This document shows positions 1 through 8,879 of a stretch of DNA of 54,779 bases, in pieces. The number at the start of each line of letters is the position of its first letter. Positions within the stretch are counted from its first letter, which is position 1. The stretch is from Acidimicrobiales bacterium (GTDB lineage: Bacteria > Actinomycetota > Acidimicrobiia > Acidimicrobiales > JAUJNH01): NCBI GenBank assembly GCA_030448245.1, contig JAUJNH010000011.1:1-54779 (forward strand), in the 5' to 3' direction. The translations under genes and the position numbers were made by a program. The notes under the pieces are model-generated. The model saw only the letters and a program-made list of their open reading frames with translations. It was not told the DNA's origin and made no database searches.

Positions 1-1
1 C

Positions 2-184
2 GGCCTCCTCCTCGCCACCGCCCTCACCGTCACCGCCCTGGCCAGCCGCCGCCGCCGCCCGCTCATGGACGACAGCACGCAACGTCAGGCCGATGGGCTG
101 CGGCGGAGGCGTCCCCAGCCGAACCCGTCGACGCCGCACGCTGATCGGCCCGGCCGCCTCGGCTACGGGCGGCCGAGAAGGTGA
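2..184 (+). CDS. C-terminal tail of a membrane protein (5'-truncated by window edge)
   Basis: Sixty codons are open from base 2 to a TGA at 182-184. The visible part begins with a hydrophobic stretch (GLLLATALTVTALAS), followed at once by four arginines and a polar, proline- and arginine-rich tail of about 40 residues. That is the look of a last transmembrane helix obeying the positive-inside rule with a cytoplasmic tail. It runs convergently into the MerR-family gene and overlaps its stop by about 22 bases. A transporter of the metal-resistance group would suit the neighbourhood, but too little is left to name the family. Confidence 0.45.
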   Translation, partial: GLLLATALTVTALASRRRRPLMDDSTQRQADGLRRRRPQPNPSTPHADRPGRLGYGRPRR

Positions 185-561
185 CAGATCCGATCAGGAT
201 CGCAGTCGGCCGGGTCGAACGTGACAGCTTGTTCGACCAGCCGGTCGAGGTCCGCCTTGAGCTCCCGGAGCTGCCGGATCGTCTCGTCCACCTCAGCTGC
301 GCGCGAGCGGAGCAGCTCGAGCACGTGCCCGCACGGCACCTTCCCGTCATCGTGGAGCGCCACGATGCCGCGAATCTCACCCAAGGTGAGACCGACCGCC
401 CGGGCCGAGCGGATGAACGCGAGGCAGCCGAGCACGCTCTCGCCGAAGTCCCGATACCCAGAGGCGTCCCTCGACGGCCGCTCGATCAGCCCGATGTCCT
501 CGTAGTAGCGCAACGTCTTCGCAGCCACCCCCGAACGTCGGGCCACCTCACCGATCAACAT
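163..561 (-). CDS. MerR-family metal-responsive transcriptional regulator
   Basis: A 132-residue protein. The N-terminal 70 residues are a canonical MerR winged helix-turn-helix (MLIGEVARRSGVAAKTLRYY, then a GLI-RP wing). A central helix leads to the coiled-coil dimerisation helix (about residues 85-115). Cysteines occur at PCGHV and in the C-terminal CDPDRIC motif, the pattern of metal-sensing members such as MerR, ZntR or CueR. The exact metal cannot be read. The ATG at 559-561 is chosen because it starts the conserved domain; upstream in-frame codons lack homology and would cover the promoter. It is divergent from the thioredoxin-fold gene at 604, with an operator-like promoter between them, so it probably regulates that gene and itself. 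Confidence 0.88.
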   Translation of the reverse strand: MLIGEVARRSGVAAKTLRYYEDIGLIERPSRDASGYRDFGESVLGCLAFIRSARAVGLTLGEIRGIVALHDDGKVPCGHVLELLRSRAAEVDETIRQLRELKADLDRLVEQAVTFDPADCDPDRICHLLGRP

Positions 562-564
562 CCC

Positions 565-596
565 TTGACCTTCCCGCACACTGGAACCCTTAGGGT
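565..596 (+). promoter_or_regulatory. MerR-type promoter/operator with 20-bp spacer
   Basis: TTGACC at 565-570 and TAGGGT at 591-596 are separated by 20 bp. The over-long 19-20 bp spacer is the signature of promoters activated by MerR-family DNA distortion. An imperfect dyad lies in the spacer: ACCTTCC on the left and GGAACCC on the right, like CueR/ZntR-class operators. The downstream GTG at 604 starts seven bases after the -10 element, so the transcript is probably leaderless. Confidence 0.6.
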
Positions 597-603
597 AACC
601 GCG

Positions 604-921
604 GTGAACATCGAGATCCTCTACGTCGCCGACTGCCCCAACCTGAACAGCGCCCGCCAGCACCTCGACACCGCTCTCCAAGCCGCCGGCATCACAGCCA
701 ACATCCGCCAGACCGAGATCAACGACGCCGACACCGCCGCCCGCCTCGACATGCGCGGATCACCCACCGTCATCATCAACGGCCGCGACGCCGTCACCAG
801 CGACGCACGAGCAGGATCCCTCTCCTGCCGCCTCTACGCAGCCGGCGCGGGAATCCAAGGAGCCCCATCCGTCGACCAGCTCACCGAAGCGCTCAGCCGA
901 GATGAAGCACCCAGCGGCTGA
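604..921 (+). CDS. Small thioredoxin-fold protein, DF-family (seleno)protein-like
   Basis: A 105-residue protein from GTG 604. It opens with a beta-strand and a redox-type turn (EILYVADCPN), carries the cis-proline element GSPTVIING, and ends with SCRLY and APSVDQL. This arrangement matches small thioredoxin-like proteins found beside MerR regulators in actinobacterial mercury or arsenic loci, which NCBI names DF family (seleno)protein (from memory). Only one cysteine is left in the first turn, where many relatives have CxxC or CxxU, so simple disulfide exchange is uncertain. A role in thiol or metal handling under the adjacent MerR regulator is inferred. The following 282 bases to 1203 hold no convincing gene. 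An 18-residue stretch there (from about 928) resembles a MerR C-terminal helix but is not maintained in frame. Confidence 0.72.
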   Translation: MNIEILYVADCPNLNSARQHLDTALQAAGITANIRQTEINDADTAARLDMRGSPTVIINGRDAVTSDARAGSLSCRLYAAGAGIQGAPSVDQLTEALSRDEAPSG

Positions 922-1203
922 ACAGCCGCTCGACGCCCGGCTCACCGACATCGACCGCCAACCGGCGGACCTCACACACTGCCTGCCACCCTCCACCCAA
1001 CCCGAGCAACGCCGAAGACGCCCAACGAGCTGGACGAGCCGCAGCCATCTGCACCGTCATCGAGACTGCGACGCTGGATCCTCTCGGCTGAGACCTCCCC
1101 GGTTGGCGACCCCGCAGACGAGTCGCCACACCTGCGGCGATGGCAAGGTTCTACCGATGTCTTCCACCGGCTGGGCGCCCGCCCGCCGAAGGAGGACACA
1201 ACC

Positions 1204-3057
1204 ATGAAGGGCTACGTCGCACGCAAGGGCGACCGCTACTACGCGGTCGTCTACGAAGGAGTCGATCCGATCACCGGTCGCGAACGTCGCCGCTGGTACC
1301 CCGCCGGCTCGGACCGCCCCACCGCTGAGGCCCTCGCCCACAGGCTTGCCGACGAGCACCGCTCCGGCGGGACACGACAGCGCAGCAGCCTCACCGTCGC
1401 CGTCTACCTCACCCAGCGGTGGCTACCCACCAAGCAGTCGCAGCTCCGACCCAGCACCTGGGACGGCTACCGGCGCAACATCGACCTCCACGTCGTCCCG
1501 AACATCGGCCGGATCCCCCTCCGGCAGCTGCGTCCCGATCACCTCGAACGCCTCTACGGCCAGCTCCTCACCGATGGCCGGGCCAACGGAACCGGCGGCC
1601 TCGACAACAAGACCGTCCTCGAAGTCCACATGATCCTTCGCCGGGCGCTCGACGACGCCACCCGACGCGGACTTCTCATCTTCAACCCGGCACAGCTCGC
1701 CCACGCCCCCAAACGTCGCCCGCTCGCCAGTACCGGCGCCAGGGCCTGGGACGCCCAGCAACTTCGAGCCTTCTTGGACTTCACGATCGAGCACCGGCTC
1801 CACGCCGCGCTCTGGGTCGCCGCCAACACCGGGATGCGCCGAGGCGAGCTCCTCGGACTCCGGTGGGGAGACCTCGACATCTCCAGCGCCCACCTGTCCG
1901 TCAGCCGCTCGCTGATCTCGGTCGGCTACGAGCTCCACGAAACCAGAGGCAAGACCCGTACCGCCCGCCGCTGCATCGATCTCGATCCAACCACCCTCGA
2001 CACGCCGGCCCAGTACGGGCTGATGTTCGTGGCCGTCGGTGCCGGCTACCCCGCCGCCGCCTTGGCTCACCTCGTCGCCCACGCCGCGTTCAAGGCCGGT
2101 CTGTTCCTCGCCGCCGGGATCGCCATCGAAGCGGCCTCGACCTCCCAGCTTGGGCGATTGCGCCTCGGTCGGGACCTCAAGGCGACCGCGACGGCGTCGG
2201 CGGTCCTGGCGCTGGCCTTGGCCGCGGTGCCGCCGCTGGGGGCGGCGTGGACCAAAGAGGTCATCGTCTCCGCCGCCGGGAAGGCGGCGCCGTCGCTCGC
2301 CGCCGGCGTCGTGCTGGCCGGGGGGTTGAGCGCCTGGTACGCCGCCCGGTTCCACCTGCTCGCCTTTGGACCGCCGCCGCCTGACACCGCTCCGAAGGCG
2401 GCCCGCCGCCCGGCCCGCGTTGAACAGGTCGCCGTCTGGGCGTCGGTCGTGGCGTCGCTTGGCCTCGGGGTTCTGTGGTGGCCGGCGGCACATGACACCA
2501 TCGCCCGCCTGGCCGGCGGGGAGCTGCCCGAAGCGGCTCCGGCGGAGGCCATCGCCTCCCTGCTGGTCGTGGCCGTCGCCGCCTACGGCGCCCTCACCGC
2601 CTTTCGGAGCGGCGCCCTCGGCCGCGAGCAGCCCGGCCGGCGCCGAGCTGCCGTCGCCAACTGGTTCGCCCTCCCGGCCGCCACCAAGGCCGCCGTCGTC
2701 GATCCGGTACTGGCCGTCGCCCGCGGGCTGGGCCGATTCGACACCCTGATCCTCGACGCCCCGATCCGCGCCGCGACCGCCGTCGCCCCCAGCCTGGCGG
2801 TCGCCGCGGCCCGGGCCGACCACCGGGTCGTCGATGCCGGCGTGCGGGCCACCGCCGCCCTCACCCGCCTGGCCGCCCGGCTGGGCGCGACCGTCACCGA
2901 ACGCGGCGTCGACGGCGCCGTCCGCCAGATCACCGGGGTCGTCGCCCAAGGTGGCCGGGACGTCCGCCGGCTCCACACGGGCCTGGCCCACCACTACTAC
3001 GTCGTCGCCGCCGGCGGCGCCGTCGTCCTCGTCGTGCTGGCCGCGGTGGCGAGGTAG
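1204..3057 (+). CDS. In-frame chimera: tyrosine recombinase N-terminus fused to C-terminal half of NuoL
   Basis: One 617-codon frame joins two unrelated proteins. Residues 1-269 are a phage-type tyrosine recombinase: AP2-like arm domain, SAM-like core-binding domain (about 60-165), then the catalytic domain with the first arginine box (GMRRGELLGLRWGDL) and the beta-hairpin lysine (RGKTRTARR). It stops right after IDLDPTTLDTPA, so the distal His-x-x-Arg and Tyr boxes are missing and it cannot be an active recombinase. From about 2011 the sequence is NuoL (complex I antiporter-like subunit): the helix with HLVAHAAFKAGLFLAAG, several more membrane helices, the lateral-helix region and the last helix. 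The first 270-300 residues of NuoL are absent. nuoM follows two bases after the stop. It is either a genuine recombination product or an assembly join. Start ATG 1204 has GGAGG nine bases upstream. Confidence 0.85.
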   Translation: MKGYVARKGDRYYAVVYEGVDPITGRERRRWYPAGSDRPTAEALAHRLADEHRSGGTRQRSSLTVAVYLTQRWLPTKQSQLRPSTWDGYRRNIDLHVVPNIGRIPLRQLRPDHLERLYGQLLTDGRANGTGGLDNKTVLEVHMILRRALDDATRRGLLIFNPAQLAHAPKRRPLASTGARAWDAQQLRAFLDFTIEHRLHAALWVAANTGMRRGELLGLRWGDLDISSAHLSVSRSLISVGYELHETRGKTRTARRCIDLDPTTLDTPAQYGLMFVAVGAGYPAAALAHLVAHAAFKAGLFLAAGIAIEAASTSQLGRLRLGRDLKATATASAVLALALAAVPPLGAAWTKEVIVSAAGKAAPSLAAGVVLAGGLSAWYAARFHLLAFGPPPPDTAPKAARRPARVEQVAVWASVVASLGLGVLWWPAAHDTIARLAGGELPEAAPAEAIASLLVVAVAAYGALTAFRSGALGREQPGRRRAAVANWFALPAATKAAVVDPVLAVARGLGRFDTLILDAPIRAATAVAPSLAVAAARADHRVVDAGVRATAALTRLAARLGATVTERGVDGAVRQITGVVAQGGRDVRRLHTGLAHHYYVVAAGGAVVLVVLAAVAR

Positions 3058-3059
3058 GC

Positions 3060-4547
3060 GTGCTTACCGCCTCCATCGTCGTGCCGTTCGCGGGAGCCGT
3101 CCTGCTGGTGGCGGCCCGTCGGTTGGACGGCCGCACCGCCCGGTGGGTGGCCGTCGCAGCCACCGCCGTCCCCCTGGTGCTGATGGTCGTCGCCTGGGTC
3201 CGCTACGACACCAGCTCGACGGCGCTGTTCCAGCTGAACGAGCGGGCACCGTGGATCCCCTCCCTCGGCGTCGGCTGGCGCGTCGGTGTCGACGGCATCG
3301 CCCTCGCCCTCGCCTCCCTCACCGCCCTGCTGTTCTGCGCGGCCGTCGCCTACCCCGTCGACACCAAGGGCCAGCCCCGGCACTACTACGCCTGGATGCT
3401 GTTCCTCGAGTCGGTGTCGCTCGGGCTGTTCCTCACCACCGACCTCCTCCTGTTCTACGTCTTCTTCGACCTCAGCCTCGTCGGCATGTACTTCCTCATC
3501 GCCCGGTGGGGCCACGGCCAGCCCCGGGTCACCGCCCTCAAGTTCTTCCTGTACACCCTGGCCGGCTCACTCGTCATGCTGCTCGGCATCCTCGGCCTCT
3601 ATCTCGAGACCGACCCGCTCACCTTCGACATGGCCACCATCATCCGCACCCAGCCGCTCGCCGGCGCCGGGTTGCGGGCCGGGATGGTCCTCCTCGCCCT
3701 GATCGTCGGGCTGGCCGTGAAGACGCCGCTCGTCCCCGTGCACACCTGGCTGCCGCCAGCCCACGTCGACGCCCCAGGACCCGTCTCAGCCATCCTGGCC
3801 GGCGTCCTGTTGAAGATGGGCACCTTCGGCCTCATCCGCATCCCGCTCGCCATGCTCTCGGACACCTTCGCCGACTGGGCGTTCCTCCTGGCCATCGTCG
3901 CCACCATCAGCATCGTCTACGGCGCCCTCGTCGCCCTCGGCCAGACCAACCTCAAGGCCCGGATCGCCTACACGTCGATCAACCACATGGGCTACGCCGT
4001 CCTCGGCATCGCCGTGGCCGGCGCCATGGCCGCCGACCACGCCGACGCCCGCCGCCTCGCCCTCACCGGCGCCACCGTCGAGATGGTCGCCCACGGGCTC
4101 ATCACCGGCGCCCTGTTCCTCATCGCCGGATCCTTCTGGCAACGCACCCAGGACTACGACCTGGACCACTACGGCGGCCTCGCCCAGCCCGCCCGCACCT
4201 TGACCTTCGCCACCACCATCGCCGCCTTCGCCAGCCTCGGCCTCCCCGGCCTCGCCGGGTTCGTCGCCGAGGTCCAGATCTTCATCGGCACCTTCGCCGT
4301 CTACCCGGCGGCCGCGGCCGTCGCCCTCCTCGGGCTCCTCATCACCGCAGCCCTGTTCCTCCAGATGCTCCAGAAGCTGTTCTTCGGTGAGCTCCCACCC
4401 GAACACCACCAGTTCCCCGACCTGGCAAGGTCCGAGACCGCCATCCTCGGCGTGCTGATCGCCCTGATCGTGCTCATCGGCGTGTACCCCCGCTGGCTGC
4501 TCGACCTCATCGACGGCACCAGCCGGCTGCTCGTCGGGACCGGCTGA
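3060..4547 (+). CDS. nuoM: NADH-quinone oxidoreductase subunit M
   Basis: 495 residues, normal for NuoM, one of the antiporter-like proton-pumping subunits of respiratory complex I in the membrane. About 14 hydrophobic helices are visible. The conserved central lysine and TM8 region is clear in KTPLVPVHTWLPPAHVDAPG, followed by AILAGVLLKMGTFGLIRI and the SINHMGY helix. The GTG start at 3060 lies two bases after the stop of the NuoL-derived frame, and the stop is one base before nuoN, so the three are translationally coupled in the usual L-M-N order. The upstream nuoA-K genes are not present in the window because foreign sequence interrupts nuoL. Confidence 0.95.
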   Translation: MLTASIVVPFAGAVLLVAARRLDGRTARWVAVAATAVPLVLMVVAWVRYDTSSTALFQLNERAPWIPSLGVGWRVGVDGIALALASLTALLFCAAVAYPVDTKGQPRHYYAWMLFLESVSLGLFLTTDLLLFYVFFDLSLVGMYFLIARWGHGQPRVTALKFFLYTLAGSLVMLLGILGLYLETDPLTFDMATIIRTQPLAGAGLRAGMVLLALIVGLAVKTPLVPVHTWLPPAHVDAPGPVSAILAGVLLKMGTFGLIRIPLAMLSDTFADWAFLLAIVATISIVYGALVALGQTNLKARIAYTSINHMGYAVLGIAVAGAMAADHADARRLALTGATVEMVAHGLITGALFLIAGSFWQRTQDYDLDHYGGLAQPARTLTFATTIAAFASLGLPGLAGFVAEVQIFIGTFAVYPAAAAVALLGLLITAALFLQMLQKLFFGELPPEHHQFPDLARSETAILGVLIALIVLIGVYPRWLLDLIDGTSRLLVGTG

Positions 4548-4548
4548 G

Positions 4549-5958
4549 GTGGACATCGGCGGCATCGCCGGCGAGCTCACCGTCGTCGCCGGCGCCGCCG
4601 TCGTCCTCGTCGTCGTTCTCTTCGTGCGCCGCGACCGCCAGTGGGTCGGTGCACCCATCGCCCTCGCCACCTGCGGCATCGCCGTCGCCCTGATCGCCAT
4701 CCGGCTGGCCACCAGGCCCCAGGAGCTCACCTGGCACGGCGCCTGGGCCCTCGACGGCGCCGCCGGGTGGGCCGAGCTCGTCATCCTGGCCACCACCGCC
4801 ATCACCGTCGCCCTCTCCCCGCAGTGGTTCGCCACCGACGCCCGCCACGGCGAGTGGTACGCCCTGCTCCTCCTGTCCGCCGCCGGCGCCATGACCATGG
4901 CCAGCGCCGCCGACTCCCTCGAGCTGCTCCTCGGCGTCCTGCTGTCCTCGACCACCGGCTACGTCCTCGCCGCCTACCACCGCCGCTCCGCCCTCTCAGT
5001 GGAAGCCGGCGCCAAGTACTTCCTCGTCGGCGCCCTCACCAACACCTTCCTCCTCGCGGGGGTCGCCCTGCTGTTCGGCGCCGCCGGCACCACCCTCTAC
5101 GACCGGACCGCCACCTCGCTCCCCGGCGCGTCCACCGTCACCCTCACCGCCGCCGCCGTCCTCGTCACCATCGGCCTCGCCTTCAAGCTCGGCGCCGTCC
5201 CCGCCCACACCTGGGTGCCCGACGTCGCCCAAGGCGCCCCCGCCCCCGCAGCCGCCTTCCTCACCGTCGCCCCCAAGGTCGGCGCCATCGTCGCCCTCGC
5301 CCGCATCCTCAGCCTGCTCCCCGACACCAGCGTCGGGTGGCGCCCGCTCGCCGCCGGCGCCGCCGCCCTCACCATGACCGTCGGCAACCTCAGCGCCCTG
5401 TGGCAGGACGACGTCCGCCGCCTCCTCGGCTGGTCATCGGTGTCCCAGGTCGGATACGCCCTCATGGCCATCCCCGTCCTCGGCCGCAGCCCACAGGCCC
5501 TCCCCGCACTCCTGTTCTTCATCACGGCCTACGCCGCCGGACAGCTCGCCGCCTTCGGCGTCGTCGTCCAGCTCCGGGGCCGCACCAGCCTCGAGGACTA
5601 CCACGGCCTCGCCCGCCGCCGCCCGTGGATCGCCGCCGCCCTCATCGTGGCCCTGCTCTCCTTCGTCGGCATCCCGCCCCTCGCCGGGTTCACCGGCAAG
5701 CTCCTCCTCTTCACCGCCACCATCGACGGCGGCTACGCCTGGCTGGCCGCCGTCGCCGCCCTCAACACCGTCGTCTCGCTCTTCTACTACCTGCGCATCA
5801 TCACCCCCCTCACCCTCGACCAGACCCCCAAAGCGGTCCCCGTCCTCCGGCGCTCAACGGCGACCGCGACGTCGCTCGCTACCGTTCTCATCATCGCCCT
5901 CGGCCTCGCCGCTCAACCCCTCCTCGACGCCGGCCAGAACGCCCGGCTGCTGCCCTAG
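4549..5958 (+). CDS. nuoN: NADH-quinone oxidoreductase subunit N
   Basis: 469 residues starting at GTG 4549, one base after the nuoM stop. It is hydrophobic throughout, with about 13-14 helices, and has the antiporter-like core KLGAVPAHTWVPDVAQGAPA and the GWSSVSQVGYALMAI helix typical of NuoN. It forms the third proton channel of complex I with NuoL and NuoM. Length and motifs are complete. Nothing follows for about 120 bases; the next gene is an unrelated glycosyltransferase, so nuoN ends the operon as usual. Confidence 0.95.
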   Translation: MDIGGIAGELTVVAGAAVVLVVVLFVRRDRQWVGAPIALATCGIAVALIAIRLATRPQELTWHGAWALDGAAGWAELVILATTAITVALSPQWFATDARHGEWYALLLLSAAGAMTMASAADSLELLLGVLLSSTTGYVLAAYHRRSALSVEAGAKYFLVGALTNTFLLAGVALLFGAAGTTLYDRTATSLPGASTVTLTAAAVLVTIGLAFKLGAVPAHTWVPDVAQGAPAPAAAFLTVAPKVGAIVALARILSLLPDTSVGWRPLAAGAAALTMTVGNLSALWQDDVRRLLGWSSVSQVGYALMAIPVLGRSPQALPALLFFITAYAAGQLAAFGVVVQLRGRTSLEDYHGLARRRPWIAAALIVALLSFVGIPPLAGFTGKLLLFTATIDGGYAWLAAVAALNTVVSLFYYLRIITPLTLDQTPKAVPVLRRSTATATSLATVLIIALGLAAQPLLDAGQNARLLP

Positions 5959-6080
5959 ACCAGACCTGGAACCCGACCCACACCTCCAGAAGACACGCTC
6001 CCGTGGCGGCTTGCTGCCGGCGGTGACGAGCGTCGAGGCCACTGGGGCTGGTCAGCTGCTCGCGGTCTACCGTTCGAGTT

Positions 6081-7163
6081 GTGCGCATCCTCTTCTCGTC
6101 GACGGCGGGTGCGGGACATTTCGGGCCGCTGGTGCCGTTCATCCGGTCGTGCCTGAAGAACGGCCACGAAGCGATTGTCGCCGCGCCGGGCGCTCTGGAG
6201 GCGACTGCCTCGGCGACCGGCGCGACCTTCTGGGCGGTCGGTGACCCGCCGCAGGAGGAGATGGCTGAGGTGATGGGGTCGCTGGGGCAGCTGTCCCGCG
6301 AGGAAGCGAACCGGCTGGTCGTGGGCCAGATCTTCGGCAGGCTGGACCCCACGGCAGCATTGCCCAGGCTGCGCAAGGTGATCGAGGAGTGGCGACCTGA
6401 CCTGGTGGTGCGCGAGTCGGCGGAGTTCGGTGCAGCGGTTGCGGCCGAGCTGCACGATGTTCCCCAGGTTCGGGTGGCCATCGGGCTTGGCGAGATGGAG
6501 AGGTACATGCTCGGAGTTGTTCAGTCCGATGTGGACGCACTGCGGCGCTCGTACGGGCTGTCCGTCCCTGCCCGCCACGGCGAAACGCCTTCCTACACGC
6601 TGTTCCCGGCAGGGCTCGAGGAGGAGCCGCTCCCGGCGTTGCGGTTCCGTGACCCGGCGTGGGTCCGGTCCAGGGGCGGTGACCCATTCGTGTACGTGAC
6701 GTTCGGCACCGTAGCGGGGACGCTACCGATGGTGGCCCACGTGTACCGCGAGTCGATGAGGGCACTGGCGGGCGTAGATGCCGAGGTGCTCGTGACCATC
6801 GGCCACGGCGCCGAGCCGGGGGTGCTGGGCACGCCGCCACCGAACGTGCGGGTCGAACGGTGGGTGGACCAGAACGAGGTGTTGACCCGCGCCACAGCAG
6901 TCGTCTGCCACGGCGGAGGCGGTACGACGCTGGGAATTGAGGGCTTGCCGCCGGGGTGCTGTTGGTGGTGAGCACTCCAGCGACCAACACATCAACGCCC
7001 GCCGGGTGGCGGCATCGGGTGCTGGCGTCAACGTGGCGCCAGAGGCAGACGCCATTCGCGCCGGGCTCGACGACGTGCTGGGCGACATCTCTATGGGCGT
7101 GCAGCCCGTGCCCTGGCCGACGAGCTCGGCGGGACCACCACGGACCAGGCGTTCGCCCCCTAG
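6081..7163 (+). pseudogene. UDP-glycosyltransferase (MGT-type, GT1 fold), frameshifted near the C-terminus
   Basis: The GTG at 6081 opens a GT-B glycosyltransferase: MRILFSSTAGAGHFGPLVPF is the acceptor-domain start, and the donor-domain signature appears at WVDQNEVL and VCHGGGGTTLG (about residues 260-287). The frame then fails at about 6930. Continuing homology is found in the next frame (LAAGVLLVV) and then in a third frame at about 6965 (GEHSSDQHINARRVAASGAG) through DDVLGDISM. A final shift before AARALADELGG leads to a TAG at 7161-7163. Three indels in about 200 bp destroy the nucleotide-sugar site unless they are sequence errors. Members of this family glycosylate macrolides, flavonoids or lipids; the substrate cannot be told. 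Confidence 0.75.
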
Positions 7164-7470
7164 CCTCCCCAGGAACCGGCCAGCCATCGAGCAGCTGTGT
7201 GCTGCCCGGGGCCGGCGCCAACCCCCAGACGGCGAAGACTGCACCGGCGGCGAACGGGAGGCCGCTGCGACGCCTCCGGCGGCGCCCACGGTGCCGAAGA
7301 TCAAGGCGACCGTTCGTCGACAACCTGCGGGTTCGAGCCGGGGCGACGGGCGAGGACGCCACCTGAGGTCTTGCCTTTGGGGATCTGCCAAGATGGGAGC
7401 ACCACTGCGGTGGTGGGTGTGCCGGGAAGTCTGGTCGGCGACGGGCAAGGACGCGACCGAGGACGTGCAC
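7164..7470. other. 307-base stretch without a supported gene
   Basis: No intact gene is seen. On the minus strand, reading 7330 down to 7190 across one frameshift gives two hydrophobic segments (VALIFGTVGAAGGVAAAS and PFAAGAVFAVWGLAPAPG), which could be the remnant of a small two-helix membrane protein. An alternative upstream ATG for the antiporter lies at 7393. I find no promoter I would defend. Confidence 0.3.
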
Positions 7471-8829
7471 ATGGCAGCCACCCACGACTCCACAGACGCG
7501 CCGGACGCCGCACTGAGTGGGGCGGCGGCGGCGTTGCCCGGTCGGCGCATCCCCCGGGTGGTGCGCCGGTTCCTCGACACCGCGGCCGCCGGGGGGATCG
7601 TCCTGCTCATCGCCGCCGTGGTCGCGCTGGTGTGGGCGAACTCGCCTTGGGGAGAGTCGTACCGGGCCTTGTGGTCCACCGAGCTCACCATCGGTGTCGG
7701 CCGGTACGAGCTGGTCGAGGACCTCAAGCACTGGGTCAACGACGCGCTCATGGCCATCTTCTTCTTCGTGGTCGGACTCGAGATCAAGCGCGAGCTGGTC
7801 CACGGGGACTTGCGGGACCCGCGCACGGCCGCGATGCCCGCCATCGCCGCCGCCGGCGGGATGGTGGTGCCGGCCCTGTTCTACCTGCTCGTGACCGCCG
7901 GCAGCGAAGGGGCCCGCGGGTGGGGGATCCCGATGGCGACCGACATCGCGTTTGCTATCGGCGTCGTCGCCCTCCTCGGCCGCAGGGTGCCGGCGTCGTT
8001 GAAGCTGTTCCTGTTGACCCTGGCGATCGTGGACGACATCGGGGCCATCGTCGTCATCGCCGTCTTCTACTCCGAGGACATCCAGCCCGTCTTCCTCCTC
8101 ACCGCCGCCGGCCTGATCGGCGTCATGCTCGCCCTCCGCCGGGCTCGGGTTGTGTGGGTGGCGCCCTACGTCGTCCTCGGGGCGGCCGTGTGGCTCGCCA
8201 CCCAGGTCTCCGGTGTGCACGCCACCATCGCCGGCGTCGTCCTCGGGCTGCTGGCACCGGCCCAGCCGCTGATCGCGGCTGCGGTGGCCCGGGAGTGGGC
8301 GTCCGACCTGGCTGACGAGCCCACCCCCGGCCAGCTCGACACCATGACGCGGCTGGCGAAGACGTCCGTCTCTCCCGCCGAGCGCCTGGAGTACCTGCTC
8401 CACCCCTGGACCAGCTTCCTCATCGTCCCGCTCTTCGCTCTCGCCAACGCCGGTGTCCAGCTGCGGGGGGACGCCTTCAGCGGGAGCGGGGCAGCCAAGG
8501 TGACTGCCGGCGTCGTGATCGGCCTCGTGGTGGGGAAGACCCTCGGGATCACATCGATGGCGTGGGTGTCGGTGCGCACGGGGCTCGGCCGCCTCCCCGA
8601 AGGCGCCACCTGGCCGATGGTCGCCGGCGTCGCCCTGATCGCCGGCATTGGCTTCACGGTTGCGCTATTCATCGCCGAGCTCGCCTTCGACCCCGGGTCC
8701 CTTCAGGACGCCTCCAAGATCGGCGTGCTGGGCGCCTCCACCATCGCCGCCCTCCTCGGTGCGCTCGTGCTGCACCGGGCCTGCCGGTCCGCTCCAGCCA
8801 GCGACAGTGGCGACAGCGGCGACACATGA
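7471..8829 (+). CDS. nhaA: Na+/H+ antiporter NhaA
   Basis: 452 residues, about 12 membrane helices. NhaA extrudes Na+ in exchange for protons and supports pH and salt homeostasis. The ion-binding aspartate of helix IV is in GIPMATDIAFAIG (Asp158) and the twin aspartates of helix V are in LLTLAIVDDIGAI (Asp188-189), matching Asp133, Asp163 and Asp164 of E. coli NhaA. The early segment AIFFFVVGLEIKREL is also diagnostic. The ATG at 7471 fits the family N-terminus after an approximately 30-residue polar lead; an earlier ATG at 7393 would add residues without homology. An MscS channel gene follows after 50 bases on the same strand, so they are probably co-transcribed. Confidence 0.95.
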   Translation: MAATHDSTDAPDAALSGAAAALPGRRIPRVVRRFLDTAAAGGIVLLIAAVVALVWANSPWGESYRALWSTELTIGVGRYELVEDLKHWVNDALMAIFFFVVGLEIKRELVHGDLRDPRTAAMPAIAAAGGMVVPALFYLLVTAGSEGARGWGIPMATDIAFAIGVVALLGRRVPASLKLFLLTLAIVDDIGAIVVIAVFYSEDIQPVFLLTAAGLIGVMLALRRARVVWVAPYVVLGAAVWLATQVSGVHATIAGVVLGLLAPAQPLIAAAVAREWASDLADEPTPGQLDTMTRLAKTSVSPAERLEYLLHPWTSFLIVPLFALANAGVQLRGDAFSGSGAAKVTAGVVIGLVVGKTLGITSMAWVSVRTGLGRLPEGATWPMVAGVALIAGIGFTVALFIAELAFDPGSLQDASKIGVLGASTIAALLGALVLHRACRSAPASDSGDSGDT

Positions 8830-8879
8830 CGCCGCCGCTGCCCGAGGTCGGACCAGCTTCCACCGGTTGAGCCACACCG

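Noticed and set aside
1423..2994. 523-codon open frame on the minus strand
   Set aside because: It lies antisense to the recombinase-NuoL frame, and its Gly/Asp/Arg-rich composition mirrors that gene, so it is a GC artefact.
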